This document shows positions 61,961 through 64,000 of a DNA stretch of 64,000 bases, piece by piece. The notes under the pieces are model-generated. The model did not search any database, was not told the origin of the DNA, and saw only the letters and a list, made by a program, of their open reading frames with translations. This DNA comes from Candidula unifasciata (lineage: Eukaryota; Mollusca; Gastropoda; Stylommatophora; Geomitridae), in the NCBI GenBank assembly GCA_905116865.2, contig CAJHNH020001092.1:78501-142500 (forward strand). Direction: 5' to 3'. The position numbers were made by a program, and so were the translations under genes. Every line of letters starts with the position of its first letter. The first letter of the stretch is position 1.

Positions 61961-62259
61961 TATTCAAGTTAGAGACTTTTGTAATGCCAGTGGTGCACTG
62001 GGTACATGATACCAGACTTATATTTTTATAGTAGTGGTGCCATCAGAATTGGAGCTTTCGCTGCTGAAGATGGGGATGGAGGATTTGTGGGAATGCCCTG
62101 AGTACTTTGAGGACAATTCCTAAATCAACATATTTTTAATAGACAATTCCATACTGGATTTTTTCGGCACACCTTGTGCTGACTTTATCCATTCTTCCTT
62201 CTGATGTGAAAACTGACCACAGATATTTAAATTTATGTCTGTATCTACATACTACTCAC

Positions 62260-62350
62260 CCATAAAATATTCCCCGTACATTCCTGTTGCCTTTGGGGAA
62301 TGGTATCGTGGGGAATCCTGGGGAAAATCATCTGGGCCTGGCGAGTAGAC
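62260..62350 (-). CDS. TCF4/TCF12-like (da): E-protein exon, first recognised
   Basis: This 91-bp exon runs phase 0 to phase 1, acceptor TTCTTTTAG, donor GTGAGT. It encodes 30 residues starting VYSPGPDDFPQDSPRYHSPK and ending GEYFM. Vertebrate TCF4 has VYAP..., a DSPGYPSSKP block and an SFFMQD end here; the order and spacing agree. It continues as D-HHPPG in the next exon. Earlier exons (N-terminal AD1 and nuclear localisation region) were not found between 62351 and 64000 and should lie beyond the window. Confidence 0.9.
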
Positions 62351-63430
<1,080 letters not shown>

Positions 63431-63581
63431 ATAATCTCTCTCATTCCATCAACTCTATTTTTTCTCACTCTCATATCCTCATATTTTTTTTTTAATATAT
63501 AAAAAGGGGGGGGGGGGGGGAGATAGATTCACTTATTCCATCTCTCTTCAATTTTTTTTTTTTGCACTCACTATCTCTCTA

Positions 63582-63802
63582 GTCGGCTCTCTGGCTGAGC
63601 CGATAAGAACGCTTCGAAATGCCGGGATGCCGGGTTCGATCCCAGCTGCGGGCCATGCGCCTTGCGTTGGTTTCGACAGTGGTATCAAGAAAGCAGAAGT
63701 AATGGCAAACTACTGGACGTAAATTTGCCTAGAAAAACCACACAACAGCCAGGGGCTGTTGGGGTTGGTTCTGCAACGTCCCGTAAAGGATACGCAACTA
63801 AC
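63582..63802 (+). mobile_element. SINE family A, copy 5, with perfect target duplication
   Basis: The only plus-strand copy. The head GTCGGCTCTCTGGCTGAGCC contains an A-box-like TGGCTGAGCCG; the B box is GGTTCGATCCC (about 63633). The end is GGATACGCAACTAAC. An exact 11-bp direct repeat, CTATCTCTCTA, flanks it at 63571-63581 and 63803-63813. Confidence 0.95.
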
Positions 63803-64000
63803 CTATCTCTCTAAGGTTCTTTCAAACTCCTCACGCTCATAGATACAGACCATCCCCCCCCCCTCCCCCTTTCTTCGCCCACTTTTGTTGTTTTCACTTA
63901 CTAATTTTTCCTGTCTCTTCTTAAAATAGACGCAGATGTGTTATATAACTTTCATCCCACTCCCCCCGGCCTTTCCAAAATCTTAAAAAAGGGGGTGGGG
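63803..64000. other. No gene seen; C- and G-rich runs
   Basis: Apart from the right target duplication there is a poly-C near 63854-63868 and a G-rich edge at 63988-64000. Confidence 0.5.

Noticed and set aside
63582..63660. Functional tRNA gene
   Set aside because: tRNA-like head of SINE family A with an 11-bp target duplication around the whole 221 bp; not a stand-alone tRNA.

Overview
This is nuclear DNA from an animal, not a prokaryote. It has one host gene split by GT-AG introns of 1.8 to 10.6 kb, tRNA-derived SINEs, non-LTR retrotransposon fragments, hAT and Tc1/mariner transposons, and very many simple repeats. The repeat style and the E-protein sequence suggest a lophotrochozoan, most likely a marine mollusc (inference only). 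Adding up the intervals below, roughly a third of the window is tandem repeat.

The host gene is on the minus strand. Six exons (62350-62260, 57157-57018, 46387-46154, 41229-41148, 39359-39265, 33841-33644, in transcription order) splice in frame through matching intron phases. They encode about 280 residues of the middle of an E-protein, the class I bHLH transcription factor family (vertebrate TCF3/TCF4/TCF12, Drosophila daughterless). The first exons (beyond 62350) and the last exons with the bHLH domain (below 33644) were not found. The bHLH part is probably past the left edge of the window, which would make the remaining introns long.

The left half (1-33600) has no recognised host exon. 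It holds four (GAA)n arrays; a complete but inactivated hAT transposon (18263-20599) with perfect terminal inverted repeats and a perfect 8-bp target duplication; a short non-autonomous hAT element (15698-16008); another short hAT-like element nested at the centre of a larger inverted repeat (8130-9150); a decayed Tc1/mariner element (11398-12880); several LINE 3' tails; and copies of several SINE or short dispersed families. It also carries minisatellites of 28, 27 and 49 bp.

The right half (33600-62400) is the E-protein gene body. Each of the five bounded introns carries its own minisatellite, with different units: 48 and 18 bp; 41 bp (about 5.3 kb); 27 bp (about 3.9 kb); 20 bp; and 19 and 57 bp. 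LINE fragments and SINEs fill the rest. The 27-bp array starts about a dozen bases inside a splice donor and stays in frame with the exon before it.

Most long open frames in the window are by-products of tandem repeats and do not look like genes. I found no CRISPR array, rRNA, functional tRNA gene, operon or defence system. The most interesting material is the link between transposon ends and tandem arrays, and the array-filled introns of a developmental regulator.
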